DNA of 5,454 bases. Source: an uncultured Collinsella sp. GTDB lineage: Bacteria > Actinomycetota > Coriobacteriia > Coriobacteriales > Coriobacteriaceae. Shown here one piece after another: positions 5,353 to 5,454 of this stretch. Numbering within the stretch: position 1 is the stretch's first letter; each line of letters begins with the position of its first letter. The translations under genes and the position numbers were made by a program. The notes beneath the pieces were generated by a model. The model was given only the letters and a program-made list of their open reading frames with translations, searched no databases and had not been told where the DNA came from. Location: contig CAAECT010000190.1 in NCBI GenBank assembly GCA_900754435.1, positions 1-5,454 on the forward strand, written 5' to 3'.

Positions 5353-5454
5353 TTATATGTTGGGTTGCTTGCTCGAGCGCAGCAAAGACCCCGCAGCTGG
5401 CCGCATGGGGTAACTTCCCAGCGCGTCCTCGGACATGAAAGAACCCCCGCTGCG
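5353..5454 (-). CDS. Possible C-terminal end of a minus-strand gene, cut by the window edge
   Basis: On the minus strand a frame is open from the right edge (5454) to TAA at 5355-5353, giving 33 residues. It contains an ATG at 5436 that would begin a 27-residue peptide (MSEDALGSYPMRPAAGSLLR at its start). A GGGGG run lies 7 bases before this ATG, a poor ribosome binding match. The peptide matches no family I recognise. It could be the end of a longer gene convergent with tetR, a small peptide, or chance; the same bases also form several RNA pairings. Confidence 0.2.
   Translation of the reverse strand, partial: RSGGSFMSEDALGSYPMRPAAGSLLRSSKQPNI
5365..5454 (+). other. Structured GC-rich non-coding segment, truncated at the right edge
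   Basis: Several short stems are visible: TTGCT/AGCAA around the palindrome GCTCGAGC (5365-5385), ACCCC (5388-5392) with GGGGT (5407-5411), TGGG (5406-5409) with CCCA (5417-5420), and GTCC/GGAC (5425-5434). The final bases AAAGAACCCCCGCTGCG (5438-5454) look like the first arm of a strong hairpin whose partner would lie outside the window. The segment could be a leader RNA, the repeat end of a neighbouring unit, or a bidirectional terminator. No known riboswitch signature was found. Confidence 0.3.

Noticed and set aside
5400..5454. A T-box leader suggested by GGGGTAAC followed by GCGCGTCC.
   Set aside because: The TGGNACCGCG core is interrupted, and no stem I elements or specifier loop are recognisable upstream.

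Overview
This 5,454-base window looks like chromosomal DNA from a GC-rich anaerobic actinobacterium. Codon use (CTG/CTC, GTC/GTG, GCC), clear Shine-Dalgarno sites and the mix of genes suggest class Coriobacteriia, most likely a Collinsella-like gut bacterium. The genus is my recognition of style and content and was not tested by any search.

Layout: positions 1-184 are non-coding. They hold a near-perfect long hairpin (10-53), a 7-base direct repeat, and the intrinsic terminator of aspS (127-161). aspS (185-1972, minus) encodes a full-length bacterial-type aspartyl-tRNA synthetase. A 256-base divergent intergenic region (1973-2228) carries the aspS ribosome binding site, a GC-rich leader hairpin and only weak promoter candidates. 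serB (2229-2864, plus) encodes a short phosphoserine phosphatase of serine synthesis. A 113-base gap holds a perfect 12+12-base inverted repeat, followed by an extended -10 promoter, ahead of a tight three-gene operon: larB (2978-3760), larC (3771-4688) and a TetR-family regulator (4691-5230). The tail (5231-5454) is a very C-rich, G-poor stretch. A GC-rich, foldable segment follows, which may also be the last 33 codons of a minus-strand gene cut by the window edge.

How the genes work together: LarB and LarC belong to the nickel-pincer nucleotide (NPN) pathway, which builds the cofactor of lactate racemase and related LarA-type racemases/epimerases. LarB carboxylates and hydrolyses nicotinic acid adenine dinucleotide, LarE (not in this window) adds the sulfurs, and LarC inserts nickel. 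The most unusual point is that this LarC ends exactly where the LarC1 domain normally ends. It lacks the CTP-binding LarC2 domain, but carries a 43-residue insertion with 24 histidines. A TetR repressor begins two bases after larC, and a perfect palindrome overlaps the apparent -35 of the operon, which together suggest a self-contained, ligand-controlled NPN module. aspS and serB are ordinary housekeeping genes. AspRS does carry an anticodon-domain histidine associated with enzymes that also charge tRNA-Asn.

No tRNA, rRNA, insertion sequence or CRISPR array was seen.
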